Shown here piece after piece: positions 1 through 7,349 of a stretch of 11,433 bases of DNA. Within the stretch, counting starts at the first letter, position 1. Each line of letters opens with the position of its first letter. The stretch lies in the NCBI GenBank assembly GCA_007120155.1, contig SKOF01000111.1, positions 1 through 11,433 on the forward strand, in the 5' to 3' direction. A program made the position numbers and the translations under genes. Below the pieces are notes generated by a model. That model was not told where the DNA came from, did not search any database, and worked only from the letters and a program-made list of their open reading frames with translations. Origin of the DNA: Thioalkalivibrio sp. Lineage in GTDB: Bacteria > Pseudomonadota > Gammaproteobacteria > Ectothiorhodospirales > Ectothiorhodospiraceae.

Positions 1-952
1 GCAGCTTCAGATCCAGTTCGTCGCGCACGCGCTCGCGCTGCTCCGTGGTGAGCCCGTCCCACTTGTTGATGGCCACCACCAGGGCGCGCCCCGCTTCCAG
101 CACCACGCCCAGCAGGTGGGCATCCTGGTCCGAGATTCCCTCCCGGGCGTCCAGCACCATCACCACCACATGGGCGGCGTCGATGGCCTGCAGGGTCTTC
201 ACCACGCTGAACTTCTCCACCGCTTCATGGACCCGGGCGCGGCGGCGCACGCCGGCGGTATCGATCAGCGTGTAGGCCTGTCCGTCCCGTTCAAAGGGGA
301 TGAAGATGCTGTCGCGGGTGGTGCCGGGCACCTCCGTGGCCACCACCCGTTCCTCCCCCAGGATGCGGTTGATGAGCGTGGATTTGCCGGCATTGGGCCG
401 GCCCACGAAGGCAATGCGGATGCCGGGCCAGCGCTCCGCCTCGGCCTGCGGATCCTCCGCCTCCGGCAGCAGCGCGCGCACCGTCTCCATCAGCCCGGCC
501 ACGCCCCGACCGTGTGACGCCGCGATCGGCACCGGCGCGCCGAACCCCAGGGCGTGGAACTCGGCCATGGCCTGATCGGGGTCCACGCCGTCGGTCTTGT
601 TCACCACCACCACGACGGTCTTGCCTTGGGTGCGAAGTGACCGGGCGATGGCGTCATCGGCGGCTGTCAGCCCCTCGCGCCCGTCGACCATGAACAGCAC
701 CACGTCGGATTCGGCAATGGCCTGTCGGGTCTGGCGGGCCATCAGGTCGTCCAGGGTTTCCGCCTCGCCGGACAGGCCCCCGGTGTCCACCACCATGTAA
801 GCAAAACCGCCCACCCGGCCGGGACCGTACTGACGGTCGCGGGTCAGCCCCGGGAAATCCGCCACCAGGGCGTCCCGGGACCGGGTGAGCTGGTTGAACA
901 GCGTGGACTTGCCCACGTTGGGGCGGCCCACCAGGGCGATGACGGGGAGCAT
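1..952 (-). CDS. der: Ribosome-assembly GTPase Der (EngA), 3' end outside the window
   Basis: Der is a GTPase with two tandem G domains that acts in maturation of the 50S ribosomal subunit in the cytoplasm. The window holds the first 317 residues; the family is usually about 450 to 500, so the rest of the second G domain and the C-terminal KH-like domain are missing at the edge. The first G domain shows GRPNVGKS (residues 9-16), DTGG (56-59) and NKTD (118-121). The second shows GRPNAGKST (184-192), DTAG (231-234) and NKWD (296-299). The start MLPVIALVGRPNVGKS matches the usual Der N-terminus, so the ATG at 952 is secure. No Shine-Dalgarno motif precedes it; the 35 bases upstream are a degenerate heptamer repeat. 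It follows bamB by 56 bases and is probably the last gene of the hisS-yfgM-bamB-der operon, as in E. coli. Confidence 0.96.
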   Translation of the reverse strand, partial: MLPVIALVGRPNVGKSTLFNQLTRSRDALVADFPGLTRDRQYGPGRVGGFAYMVVDTGGLSGEAETLDDLMARQTRQAIAESDVVLFMVDGREGLTAADDAIARSLRTQGKTVVVVVNKTDGVDPDQAMAEFHALGFGAPVPIAASHGRGVAGLMETVRALLPEAEDPQAEAERWPGIRIAFVGRPNAGKSTLINRILGEERVVATEVPGTTRDSIFIPFERDGQAYTLIDTAGVRRRARVHEAVEKFSVVKTLQAIDAAHVVVMVLDAREGISDQDAHLLGVVLEAGRALVVAINKWDGLTTEQRERVRDELDLKL

Positions 953-987
953 GACGTTGTCAGTGGTCCGTCGTCAGTGGCCGGTTG
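953..987 (-). repeat. Five degenerate CNACTGA heptamers abutting the der start
   Basis: Read on the minus strand, five 7-base units follow one another without a gap: CAACCGG, CCACTGA, CGACGGA, CCACTGA, CAACGTC. The der ATG comes immediately after. The shared pattern is C-N-A-C-T-G-A, and two units (960-966 and 974-980) are identical. The array fills most of the 56-base bamB-der gap and occupies the position where a ribosome-binding site would lie. I associate intergenic runs of CACTGAC-type heptamers with several proteobacterial genomes, but that is from memory. The repeat pattern itself is directly visible; a role is not. Confidence 0.6.
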
Positions 988-1008
988 TGAAGGGAAACAT
1001 GCTTGACC

Positions 1009-2199
1009 TCACTCGTCACCGGCGCGGCGGGCACGGCGGCGGTCGTCCAGGGTGACGGCGGCGAGACGGCCGCCCTGGCCCAGCACATAGAGCCGGTCTT
1101 CATGAAGGATGGGTCGCGCCATGACGCCGGAGGAATCCACCTGCATGCGGCCCACCAGACTGCCGTCCTCCCGGGACATCCAGTGCAGGTAACCCTGGTA
1201 ATCACCCACCACCACGTAGTCGCGCCACACCACCGGCGGCGTCAGGCGGCGCAGGCGGAGCTGGTCCTGCTGCCAGAGCCCGACACCTCCATTGCGGTCC
1301 AACCCCCAGACATGATCCTCGGCGTCGGTGACGAATATCCGGTCTCCATCCACGGCGAGGCCCCGGTAGGAGGAGAATTCACGATCCCAGACAATACGCC
1401 CGTCGGTCACGCTCATGGCGGCAAGCCGGCCCTGATATGACACTGCGTAGACCCGGCCGTCGACCACGTCGATATGGCCATCCACGTCCACCATGCGTTC
1501 CAGTTCGGAACGCCCGGTCGGCATCGCGAGCACGGTTTCCCAGAGCACATTACCGCGCCCCAGGCCGAAACTGACGACGCGGCCGTTGTCGAATCCCACC
1601 AGCACACGGCCCGGCACCATCACGGGTTGGCCCACACCACGCAGGCTCAGGGCCGGGGTGGTGCGCCCGGCCAGCCAAACCGGCTCGCCGGTTTCCGCAT
1701 TCAGTGCATGCACACGCCCGTCGTTGGTGCGGGCGATCAGCCGGTCCTGGGCCACCGTGGAGAGCGCCATGACTTCGCTGGACAGCTGCCGCCGCCAGAG
1801 CAGTTCACCGGATTCCATGGCCAGGGCGATCACGACACCCTTGGCGGTACCGACTGCCACGATCCCCCCACCACCGCCCACACCGCCGGTGATGGCCTCG
1901 TTCAGGCTGGTGGACCAGCGCTGCCGGCCGTCCTCCAGATTCACTGCCGTCACCTGCCCCTGTGCGTCGGTGACATAGAGTGCATCCTCGTGAAGCATGG
2001 GTTCCAGGTGCACATAGAAGCGCCCCGTGCCGTCCCCCGTATTGCGTTCCCAGACCGACGACGGTGACAGGGCCGCCTCGTAGTCCGGAAGGGGCGCAGG
2101 CGGCTCCGTGGTGTCCCGCTGGAACAGGCCGCAGCCGCCCAGGAACAGTGTGGACAGGACCAGGCCTGCTAGAAAACCGGTGCGATGAGCAGCGATCAT
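1009..2199 (-). CDS. bamB: Outer-membrane assembly lipoprotein BamB
   Basis: BamB is a periplasmic lipoprotein of the BAM complex, where it binds BamA and helps insert beta-barrel proteins in the outer membrane. The 396-residue product starts with a lipoprotein signal peptide ending in FLGGC, so Cys23 is the likely lipidated residue. The rest is an eight-bladed PQQ-type beta-propeller. Successive blades show the typical pattern of a hydrophobic strand, G-x-V-x-A/S-L/V and then G-x-x-x-W, for example VTAVNLEDGRQRW, VHALNAETGEPVW, LAAMSVTDGRIVW and LHWMSREDG. Length is near the E. coli protein (392). The ATG at 2199 overlaps the yfgM stop as ATGA, which suggests translational coupling. The C-terminus is short and basic (RRRARRAGDE). 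Its position between yfgM and der is the conserved one. Confidence 0.97.
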   Translation of the reverse strand: MIAAHRTGFLAGLVLSTLFLGGCGLFQRDTTEPPAPLPDYEAALSPSSVWERNTGDGTGRFYVHLEPMLHEDALYVTDAQGQVTAVNLEDGRQRWSTSLNEAITGGVGGGGGIVAVGTAKGVVIALAMESGELLWRRQLSSEVMALSTVAQDRLIARTNDGRVHALNAETGEPVWLAGRTTPALSLRGVGQPVMVPGRVLVGFDNGRVVSFGLGRGNVLWETVLAMPTGRSELERMVDVDGHIDVVDGRVYAVSYQGRLAAMSVTDGRIVWDREFSSYRGLAVDGDRIFVTDAEDHVWGLDRNGGVGLWQQDQLRLRRLTPPVVWRDYVVVGDYQGYLHWMSREDGSLVGRMQVDSSGVMARPILHEDRLYVLGQGGRLAAVTLDDRRRARRAGDE

Positions 2200-2840
2200 G
2201 CGCCTGCGCCCACGGCCAGCGCGGCAACCTCATCGCGCTTCATCTGCAGATATTCCGTGCCGCCCGCCGAGGCACCCATGGCACGGTCGTAGGCCTGCAG
2301 CGCGCGGGCGTAATCGCCCTGTGCCCGATGGACGTCTCCCCGCAGTTCCTCCACCAGCGCCTCAAATCCGGGAGGCGCAGAAGTCTCCTGCACCAGGGAC
2401 AGCGCATCGCCGGGGCGCTCTCCGGCCACCAGCAAACGGCCCAGTCTCACTCTCGCCAACCATTCCACCTCTGCGCTCCGCGCGTTCTCGATCGCCCAGC
2501 GAAGGCTTTCCTCGGACCGTGCCAGGTCACCGCGGCTCGCTTCGAGATGGGCCAGTTCCATGGCGGCCATGGCTGCGTAAGGCGTGCGGGCGTAATCTGC
2601 CTTCAGTGTTTCCGCATGGCGGCGCACCTCGACCACGTTGCCCTGCCGGGTCGCCTGGTGGACAGCCATGTAGATGTCCGAGGCCTGCTCCGCCCGGCTC
2701 TCGCCGAGGTCCACCCAGTAACGCCAGCCGAACAGGCCCGCCAGGCCGAGTACGATACCGGCAATCACGGACGTGCCGTTCTCCTTCCACCAGCGCTTGA
2801 TGGCCTCGACCTTTTCCTCGTCTGTGGTGTATTCGGTCAC
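2196..2840 (-). CDS. yfgM: YfgM, membrane-anchored TPR-like chaperone partner of SecYEG
   Basis: YfgM is an inner-membrane protein that associates with the SecYEG translocon and helps secreted proteins pass through the periplasm. The 214-residue product has a short cytoplasmic start rich in charge (EKVEAIKRWWKENG, residues 9-22), one transmembrane helix at about 23-40 (ending GLFGWRYW), and a periplasmic part of helical repeats typical of the TPR_21 family. The start is GTG at 2840. It is supported by alignment of EKVEAIKRWWKENG with E. coli DQVEAVKRFFAENG and by a GGAG at 2849-2852, eight bases upstream. The stop overlaps the bamB start. E. coli YfgM is about the same length (206). Upstream lie a 12-bp palindrome and the inverted-repeat element that separates it from hisS. 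Confidence 0.95.
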   Translation of the reverse strand: MTEYTTDEEKVEAIKRWWKENGTSVIAGIVLGLAGLFGWRYWVDLGESRAEQASDIYMAVHQATRQGNVVEVRRHAETLKADYARTPYAAMAAMELAHLEASRGDLARSEESLRWAIENARSAEVEWLARVRLGRLLVAGERPGDALSLVQETSAPPGFEALVEELRGDVHRAQGDYARALQAYDRAMGASAGGTEYLQMKRDEVAALAVGAGA

Positions 2841-2854
2841 TGGGTGTTCTCCGT

Positions 2855-2866
2855 ATTGAATTCAAT
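2855..2866. other. Perfect 12-bp AT-rich palindrome upstream of yfgM
   Basis: ATTGAATTCAAT reads the same on both strands. It lies between the inverted-repeat element and the yfgM Shine-Dalgarno motif and is AT-rich in a GC-rich setting. It could be an operator half-site pair or chance; nothing else in the sequence decides this. Confidence 0.3.
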
Positions 2867-2870
2867 CGAC

Positions 2871-3020
2871 TTTCAGCCACACAGGTCACAGAGAGAACAG
2901 GATTCACTGGCCATCCGGATTCTTCCCCGCCCAGGAACTCGGCATGGCGCCCTGAATGAATCCCGAGAATCTCCGTGTTCTCTCTAGGTCTCCGTGACCT
3001 CTGTGTCCCCTGTGGCAGAA
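2871..3020. repeat. Small inverted-repeat element between hisS and yfgM
   Basis: Two related arms face each other. The right arm is 2967-3020 read on the minus strand; the left arm is 2871-2905 read on the plus strand. Both start TTTC(T/A)GCCAC and continue through GGTCAC and AGAGAGAACA to GATTC. The left arm lacks about 20 internal bases present in the right arm. The arms consist of CACAGAG and CACGGAG-like words. The centre (2906-2966) shows no gene; it contains a further short inverted pair, CGGATTC at 2916-2922 and GAATCCCG at 2958-2965. An RNA copy could fold into a long hairpin between the two genes. The layout resembles a miniature inverted-repeat element or a dispersed palindromic repeat; no target-site duplication is obvious. 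The right arm overlaps the 3' end of hisS. Confidence 0.6.
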
Positions 3021-4324
3021 AAAGGTTCGGGCTGGCGCACGGGTTCCACGCACTCCATCCTGCCGCGCAGATACTCCACGAGGGCTTCCCGGGGCACCGT
3101 CTCCTGTTCGCCGCCCCCCTCGCGCAGCGGCTTGACGCCGATGGTGCCCTCCGCCAGTTCCGACTCGCCGAGAATCAGGGCCAACCGTGCGCCGCTGCGG
3201 TCCGCGCGCCGGATCTGCGCCTTGAAACCCCCGCCGCCCCCGTTCACCACCAGGCGCAGGCCCGGCAGGGCGTCACGCAGCCGCTCCGCCAGGCGCAATC
3301 CTTCCGCCAGAGTGCCCTCTCCCGCCAGCACCAGATAGGCGTGGGGCACCGGGGAAGGCGGCCGGGTACCCGCCGCTTCGATCATGGCCAGCAGGCGCTC
3401 CAGCCCCATCGCAAAACCCGCCGCAGGCGTGGCGCGGCCGCCCAGTTGTTCCACCAGGCCGTCGTATCGCCCTCCCGCGCACACGGTTCCCTGGGCCCCC
3501 AGGGTGTCGGTGATCCATTCGAACACAGTCCGGCAATAGTAATCGAGTCCGCGAACCAGTGCCGGATTCACCGTGAATTCGATACCGGCCGCCGTCAGGA
3601 GTGTCTGCAACTGCTCGAAATGCTCGCGGGACGCGGGATCCAGATGATCCAGGAGGCTCGGCGCGCTTCGGATCGCATCACGCAGGGCCGGATTCTTGCT
3701 GTCCAGGATGCGCAGGGGGTTCGTGTAAAGCCTGCGCCGCGCATCCTCATCGAGTGCATCAGCATGGGACTCGAAGTGCTTCACCAGCAGTTCACGGTAG
3801 GCGGCACGCGCCTCACCGGAGCCCAGGGAATTGATCTCCAGGCGCACGTCACGGATGCCCAGCAGGCGCCAGAGACGCGCCGTCATGAGGATGAGTTCGG
3901 CATCCACGTCCGGGCCTTCCATGCCGAAGGTCTCCACGCCGATCTGGTGGAACTGTCGGTAACGGCCCTTCTGGGGGCGTTCGTGCCGGAACATGGGGCC
4001 CAGGTACCAGAGCCGCTGCTGCTGGTTATGCAGGAATCCGTGCTCTATACCGGCGCGTACGCAGCCGGCCGTGCCCTCGGGCCGCAGGGTCAGGCTGTCG
4101 CCGTTGCGGTCCTCGAACGTGTACATCTCCTTTTCGACGATGTCCGTAACCTCGCCGATGGAACGGGCGAACAGCTCCGTCTGCTCCACGATGGGCATAC
4201 GAACTTCCCGATAGCCGTAGCCGGACAGCAGATCGCGGGCGATGGTTTCGAGATGCTGCCAGCCGGCGCTGTCCTCGGGCAGCACGTCGTGCATGCCGCG
4301 GATGGATTGCAGGGTTTTTGCCAT
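2984..4324 (-). CDS. hisS: Histidyl-tRNA synthetase
   Basis: HisRS charges tRNA-His with histidine in the cytoplasm. The 446-residue product is a class II synthetase of the E. coli type. The N-terminus is MAKTLQSIRGMHDVLP. Motif 2 is FRHERPQKGRYRQFHQ (residues 112-127). The histidine-specific motifs are LVRGLDYYCRTVFEW (256-270) and CAGGRYDGL (282-290). Motif 3 is GFAMGLERL (303-311). An anticodon-binding domain follows (about 326-420). The ATG at 4324 was chosen because MAK-x-x-Q-x-IRGM is the family start; the frame stays open upstream into rodZ, but that extension is not family-like. No strong Shine-Dalgarno motif is visible. E. coli HisRS ends near the equivalent of residue 422; here about 24 extra residues follow, and the last twelve (FSATGDTEVTET) with the TAG stop are encoded by the right arm of the inverted-repeat element. 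Confidence 0.97.
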   Translation of the reverse strand: MAKTLQSIRGMHDVLPEDSAGWQHLETIARDLLSGYGYREVRMPIVEQTELFARSIGEVTDIVEKEMYTFEDRNGDSLTLRPEGTAGCVRAGIEHGFLHNQQQRLWYLGPMFRHERPQKGRYRQFHQIGVETFGMEGPDVDAELILMTARLWRLLGIRDVRLEINSLGSGEARAAYRELLVKHFESHADALDEDARRRLYTNPLRILDSKNPALRDAIRSAPSLLDHLDPASREHFEQLQTLLTAAGIEFTVNPALVRGLDYYCRTVFEWITDTLGAQGTVCAGGRYDGLVEQLGGRATPAAGFAMGLERLLAMIEAAGTRPPSPVPHAYLVLAGEGTLAEGLRLAERLRDALPGLRLVVNGGGGGFKAQIRRADRSGARLALILGESELAEGTIGVKPLREGGGEQETVPREALVEYLRGRMECVEPVRQPEPFSATGDTEVTET

Positions 4325-4352
4325 GTCGATGGGATCGTATTCGAGTTCAGAT

Positions 4353-4358
4353 ATTATC
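4353..4358 (-). promoter_or_regulatory. Possible -10 box of a hisS promoter
   Basis: GATAAT on the minus strand lies 28 bases upstream of the hisS ATG, in the 61-base gap after rodZ, and matches five of six bases of TATAAT. A -35 match at the right distance is poor (TTACCT at 18 bp), so this is only a weak candidate for a separate hisS transcript start. Confidence 0.25.
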
Positions 4359-4385
4359 GCGCCGCCGGGCACTCGCAGGTAAGGA

Positions 4386-5393
4386 TCACCGGGACCGCTC
4401 CAGGACAAATCGGGCCGTATTGTCCGAGCGGGTGTGGGGCGATGGATCGTAGGCCTGGTCGTTGATGCGCACCCGCACCCCCGGTGCGTTGCCCAGAAAC
4501 ACCCGGAAAGGTGCCACACCGGACAGCTGCCGCTCTGTCCCGTCGCGCATCAGCCCCACCAGCAGGCGTGCATCGGTGGCATCGTGAATCTCCACCCAGG
4601 AATCATCCACAAACGTCAACGACAGGCTGTCCGGCCCGTCTGCGGCAGGTGGCAGGCCGTTCCCGGGGATTTCGGGCTCGCTTTCCGCCACCGGTGGCGC
4701 GGGTTCGGCTTCCGGCGGGGCCGCTTCCGGCGTCCCCCGCTCGACGATCTGCGCTTCCCGTTCCGGCTCCGGGTCCATGCCCCGGTCTCCGATCACCGGT
4801 GGCGGACCGATATCCGGCAAGGGCTCGGCACGGGGCTCCGGTGGCACCTCTTCACCCGGCATGGTGACCGGCGGCTCCTCCCGCGGGGAGAGGGGCGCAC
4901 GGGGGGGGTCCTCCAGGAGGATGCGATCCGAATTGACGCCGGGCAACACACTGACCTCGGCCTGACGCTCATACCAGCCGTACGCGATGAGCACCACAAC
5001 TGCCGCGAGGATCACCACACCGAACACATACGGTGCCCTGCGGTGCCCGCGCCGGGCCGCGACGACCCCGGGCCCGCCAGTTACCGGCGGGGTATCCAGC
5101 TTTGGCTCACGCAGGCCCTGGGCGTCGAACGCCGCGATCAGGGGTTCCGGATCCAGGTCCAGGGCGCGGGCGGCAGCGCGCAGGTAGCCCCGCACGTAAG
5201 CGGGTACCGGAAGCGCATCGAAATGATCCGTTTCCAGGGCCTCCACCATGGAGACATTCAGGTGCAACCGGTCGGCCAGGTCCTGCTGGCTGAGACCGGC
5301 GCGTTCCCGTGCTTCCCGTATGCGGCCCCCCGGCCCTGCGATCACGTCGTGATCGGCAACCTCGTCAGTGCTGTGGATCCGCTCATCGGCCAC
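4386..5393 (-). CDS. rodZ: Cell-shape protein RodZ (HTH, membrane helix, periplasmic DUF4115)
   Basis: RodZ links the MreB cytoskeleton to the cell-wall elongation machinery in the inner membrane. The 335-residue product has the full family layout. A cytoplasmic helix-turn-helix domain spans about residues 21-90 (LREARERAGL-like start, then LSQQDLADRLHLNVSMVEAL). A basic stretch (RRGHRRA) precedes one transmembrane helix at about 121-139. A proline- and glutamate-rich periplasmic linker covers about 150-250, and the C-terminal domain (SLSLTFVDDSWVEIHDATDA onward) is at about 255-335. The start is GTG at 5393, overlapping the pilW end by 11 bases. An ATG at 5386 is out of frame, and the next in-frame ATG would cut into the HTH. 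The linker contains an eight-C run at 4901-4908. Position after rlmN and pilW is typical, but the usual next gene, ispG, is missing. Confidence 0.94.
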   Translation of the reverse strand: MADERIHSTDEVADHDVIAGPGGRIREARERAGLSQQDLADRLHLNVSMVEALETDHFDALPVPAYVRGYLRAAARALDLDPEPLIAAFDAQGLREPKLDTPPVTGGPGVVAARRGHRRAPYVFGVVILAAVVVLIAYGWYERQAEVSVLPGVNSDRILLEDPPRAPLSPREEPPVTMPGEEVPPEPRAEPLPDIGPPPVIGDRGMDPEPEREAQIVERGTPEAAPPEAEPAPPVAESEPEIPGNGLPPAADGPDSLSLTFVDDSWVEIHDATDARLLVGLMRDGTERQLSGVAPFRVFLGNAPGVRVRINDQAYDPSPHTRSDNTARFVLERSR

Positions 5394-6153
5394 GGCGTTC
5401 CAGCTCCAGCAAACGGGCTGTCTCGCGCGAATCCGGGAAGCGATCCTTCAGGCGCACCGCGCAGTTGCCCGCACCCTCCCGGTCGCCCAATGCCGTCTCC
5501 GCCCGGAAGCAGAGCCACAGGGTCTCGGCAGTGTGCTCCCGATGCTCTCGGAAGCGCTGAAGGTAGGCGCGGGTCTGCAGGAATCGCTCGTCGTCGAAGG
5601 TCAGGCGCGCCATCTCAAGCAGGGCGGGCGTGTAGTTGGGGTTGTTGTCGAGCGCGCGGCGGAGGCGCTCCTCGGCCTCCTTCGGCTTTCCGGCCTCCAG
5701 AAAACAGACCCCGGCATTGGTCAGGGCATGCTCCGGCGTCGGGTAATAGGGATTGGCCAGTGCCTTGCTGAATGCGTCCTGGGCCTCGTCCAGACGTTCC
5801 GTTCCGCACAGGAAGGCGCCGAAACTGTTCCAGGTGAAGGAGTCATCCGGATCCAGTTCAGTGGCGCGGCGGAAGGAACGCTCCGCCTCCCGTTCATTGT
5901 TCAGCCGCACCTGAAGCATCGCGAAGGCGCTGTGGGCCCGGGCATAGTCGGGCGCCATATCCAGGGCACGCGCGAGGTTGGTACGCGCCTGCTCCAGGTT
6001 GTTGTTGGCCAGGTAGTGCAGGCCGAGGTCCACGTTGATCTCTGCGCCCTGCCGCGCTCGGTCGCGATCCTGCAATGTGGCCTGTGTCGCGCATCCGGCG
6101 AGAAATACCAGCATCAGGCCGGCTGCCAGCCAGTAACGGATCACGACACTCAT
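5383..6153 (-). CDS. pilW: Type IV pilus pilotin PilW/PilF, TPR lipoprotein
   Basis: PilW (called PilF in Pseudomonas) is an outer-membrane lipoprotein that guides the PilQ secretin to the outer membrane and so is needed for type IV pili. The 256-residue product begins with a lipoprotein signal peptide whose lipobox is LAGC, making Cys21 the lipidated residue. It then carries consecutive TPR repeats from about residue 38 on, with motifs such as GLHYLANNNLEQARTNLARA, SFGAFLCGTERLDEAQDAF and NAGVCFLEAGKPKEAEERL. Length is close to the Pseudomonas protein (about 252). The ATG at 6153 overlaps the rlmN stop as ATGA, with GGGAG at 6160-6164 as binding site. The gene implies that the organism has a type IV pilus system elsewhere in its genome; no other pil gene is present here. 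Confidence 0.93.
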   Translation of the reverse strand: MSVVIRYWLAAGLMLVFLAGCATQATLQDRDRARQGAEINVDLGLHYLANNNLEQARTNLARALDMAPDYARAHSAFAMLQVRLNNEREAERSFRRATELDPDDSFTWNSFGAFLCGTERLDEAQDAFSKALANPYYPTPEHALTNAGVCFLEAGKPKEAEERLRRALDNNPNYTPALLEMARLTFDDERFLQTRAYLQRFREHREHTAETLWLCFRAETALGDREGAGNCAVRLKDRFPDSRETARLLELERRGR

Positions 6154-7280
6154 GAAGGGCTCCCGGCACTGCCTTCCAGCCTTGCGAATCGCAGTTCCCG
6201 GCGGCTTCGATCGGCCACCTTGCCCACAAGCTGCCCGCAGGCGGCATCGATGTCGTCGCCCCGGGTGCGCCGGGTGATGGTGGTATAGCCCGCCTGGGCG
6301 AGCATGTCCTGGAATCTCGCAATCGCGGCGTCGCGGGAACGACGATAGCGGGTTTCCGGAAACGGGTTGAACGGGATCAGGTTCACCTTGCAGGGGACGT
6401 CGCGCAACAGCCGGATCAGCTCGCGTGCATGGGCCGGGCTGTCGTTGATACCGTCCAGCATCACATACTCGAAGGTGATGCGCTGGTGATGACGTTCCTC
6501 GCGCACGTAGCGCCGGCAGGCACCCAGCAGTTCCGCAATGGGATACTTGCGGTTGATCGGTACCAGCTGATCCCGCAAGGCATCGTTGGGCGCGTGCAGG
6601 CTGACGGCCAGGGCCACGCCCAGTGTGTCCTTGAGCCGATCCATGGCGGGCACGATCCCCGAGGTGCTCAATGTCACCCGCCGTTTGCTGAGCCCGTAGG
6701 CATTGTCGTCCAGCATCAGGCGCATGGCATCCACCACCGCATCGAAATTCAGCAGCGGCTCACCCATGCCCATGAGTACCACGTTGCTCACCACACGCGG
6801 CGGTGTCCTGCCGTCGGCTGCGGGTGCGGGCGCCAACCTGCGGTTGGCCAGCCACAACTGACCGATGATCTCGGCGCGGGTGAGATTGCGATTGAAACCC
6901 TGCCGCGCAGTGGAACAGAACGTGCAGTCCAGGGCACAGCCCACCTGGGAGGAGATGCACAGCGTACCGCGATCCTTCTCGGGAATGAACACGGTTTCAA
7001 TGCAGTTGCCGTCGTCCAGCCGCAGCAGCCACTTGTGGGTGCCATCGGAGGCGGCCTGGTCGTAGACCACCTCCGGGGCGCGCACCTCGGCCATCACGGC
7101 AATCCGTTCACGCAATGCCCTGGACAGATCCGTCATCGCTGCGAAGTCCGCGGTGCCGTGCTGGTGAATCCATTTCATCACCTGCACAGCGCGAAAAGGC
7201 TTCTCCCCCATGTCGGCGAAGAAGCCTTCGAGCTGTTGCCGGGTCATGCCCAGCAGGTTGGACCTTGCGCTTTCCGTCAT
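6150..7280 (-). CDS. rlmN: 23S rRNA and tRNA (adenine-C2) methyltransferase RlmN
   Basis: RlmN is a radical-SAM enzyme that methylates C2 of A2503 in 23S rRNA and of A37 in a set of tRNAs. With the ATG at 7280 the product is 376 residues (E. coli 384). The 4Fe-4S cluster motif is CALDCTFCS, cysteines 115, 119 and 122. The two cysteines of the methyl-transfer mechanism appear as C108 (TLCISSQVG) and C348 (GDDIDAACGQ). Other conserved blocks are MGMGEPLLN, LSKRRVTLSTSG, SLHAPND and NLIPFNPFP. The ATG at 7280 was preferred over a TTG at 7349 because homology starts just after it (SNLLGMTRQQL) and the TTG directly abuts the ndk stop; a weak GAGAG precedes the ATG. Its Fe-S cluster makes it a likely client of the Isc system encoded upstream. 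The stop overlaps pilW. Confidence 0.96.
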   Translation of the reverse strand: MTESARSNLLGMTRQQLEGFFADMGEKPFRAVQVMKWIHQHGTADFAAMTDLSRALRERIAVMAEVRAPEVVYDQAASDGTHKWLLRLDDGNCIETVFIPEKDRGTLCISSQVGCALDCTFCSTARQGFNRNLTRAEIIGQLWLANRRLAPAPAADGRTPPRVVSNVVLMGMGEPLLNFDAVVDAMRLMLDDNAYGLSKRRVTLSTSGIVPAMDRLKDTLGVALAVSLHAPNDALRDQLVPINRKYPIAELLGACRRYVREERHHQRITFEYVMLDGINDSPAHARELIRLLRDVPCKVNLIPFNPFPETRYRRSRDAAIARFQDMLAQAGYTTITRRTRGDDIDAACGQLVGKVADRSRRELRFARLEGSAGSPS

Positions 7281-7298
7281 CTGACTCTCGTTATCCGC

Positions 7299-7314
7299 GC
7301 CCGTGGGCACGGGC
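7299..7314. other. GC-rich hairpin in the ndk-rlmN gap
   Basis: The minus strand reads GCCCGTGCCCACGGGC, which folds into a six- to seven-base-pair stem with a tiny loop, 18 bases upstream of the rlmN ATG. No T-run follows, so it is not a standard terminator. It may modulate read-through or rlmN translation, or mean nothing. Confidence 0.35.
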
Positions 7315-7349
7315 TTGGATGGTTCGCCCCGAAGCGGGCCATCCGCCAA

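Noticed and set aside
2975..4465. 496-codon open frame on the plus strand
   Set aside because: It is the antisense shadow of hisS, which has clear family motifs; the plus-strand product has no recognisable domain.
4325..4519. 65-residue N-terminal extension of HisS
   Set aside because: It overlaps rodZ out of frame and is absent from the family; the MAK start at 4324 fits.
4434..5771. 445-codon open frame on the plus strand
   Set aside because: Antisense to rodZ and pilW, with no coherent domain.
7281..7349. TTG start of rlmN adding 23 residues
   Set aside because: TTG is rare, directly abuts the ndk stop, and homology begins only after the ATG at 7280.
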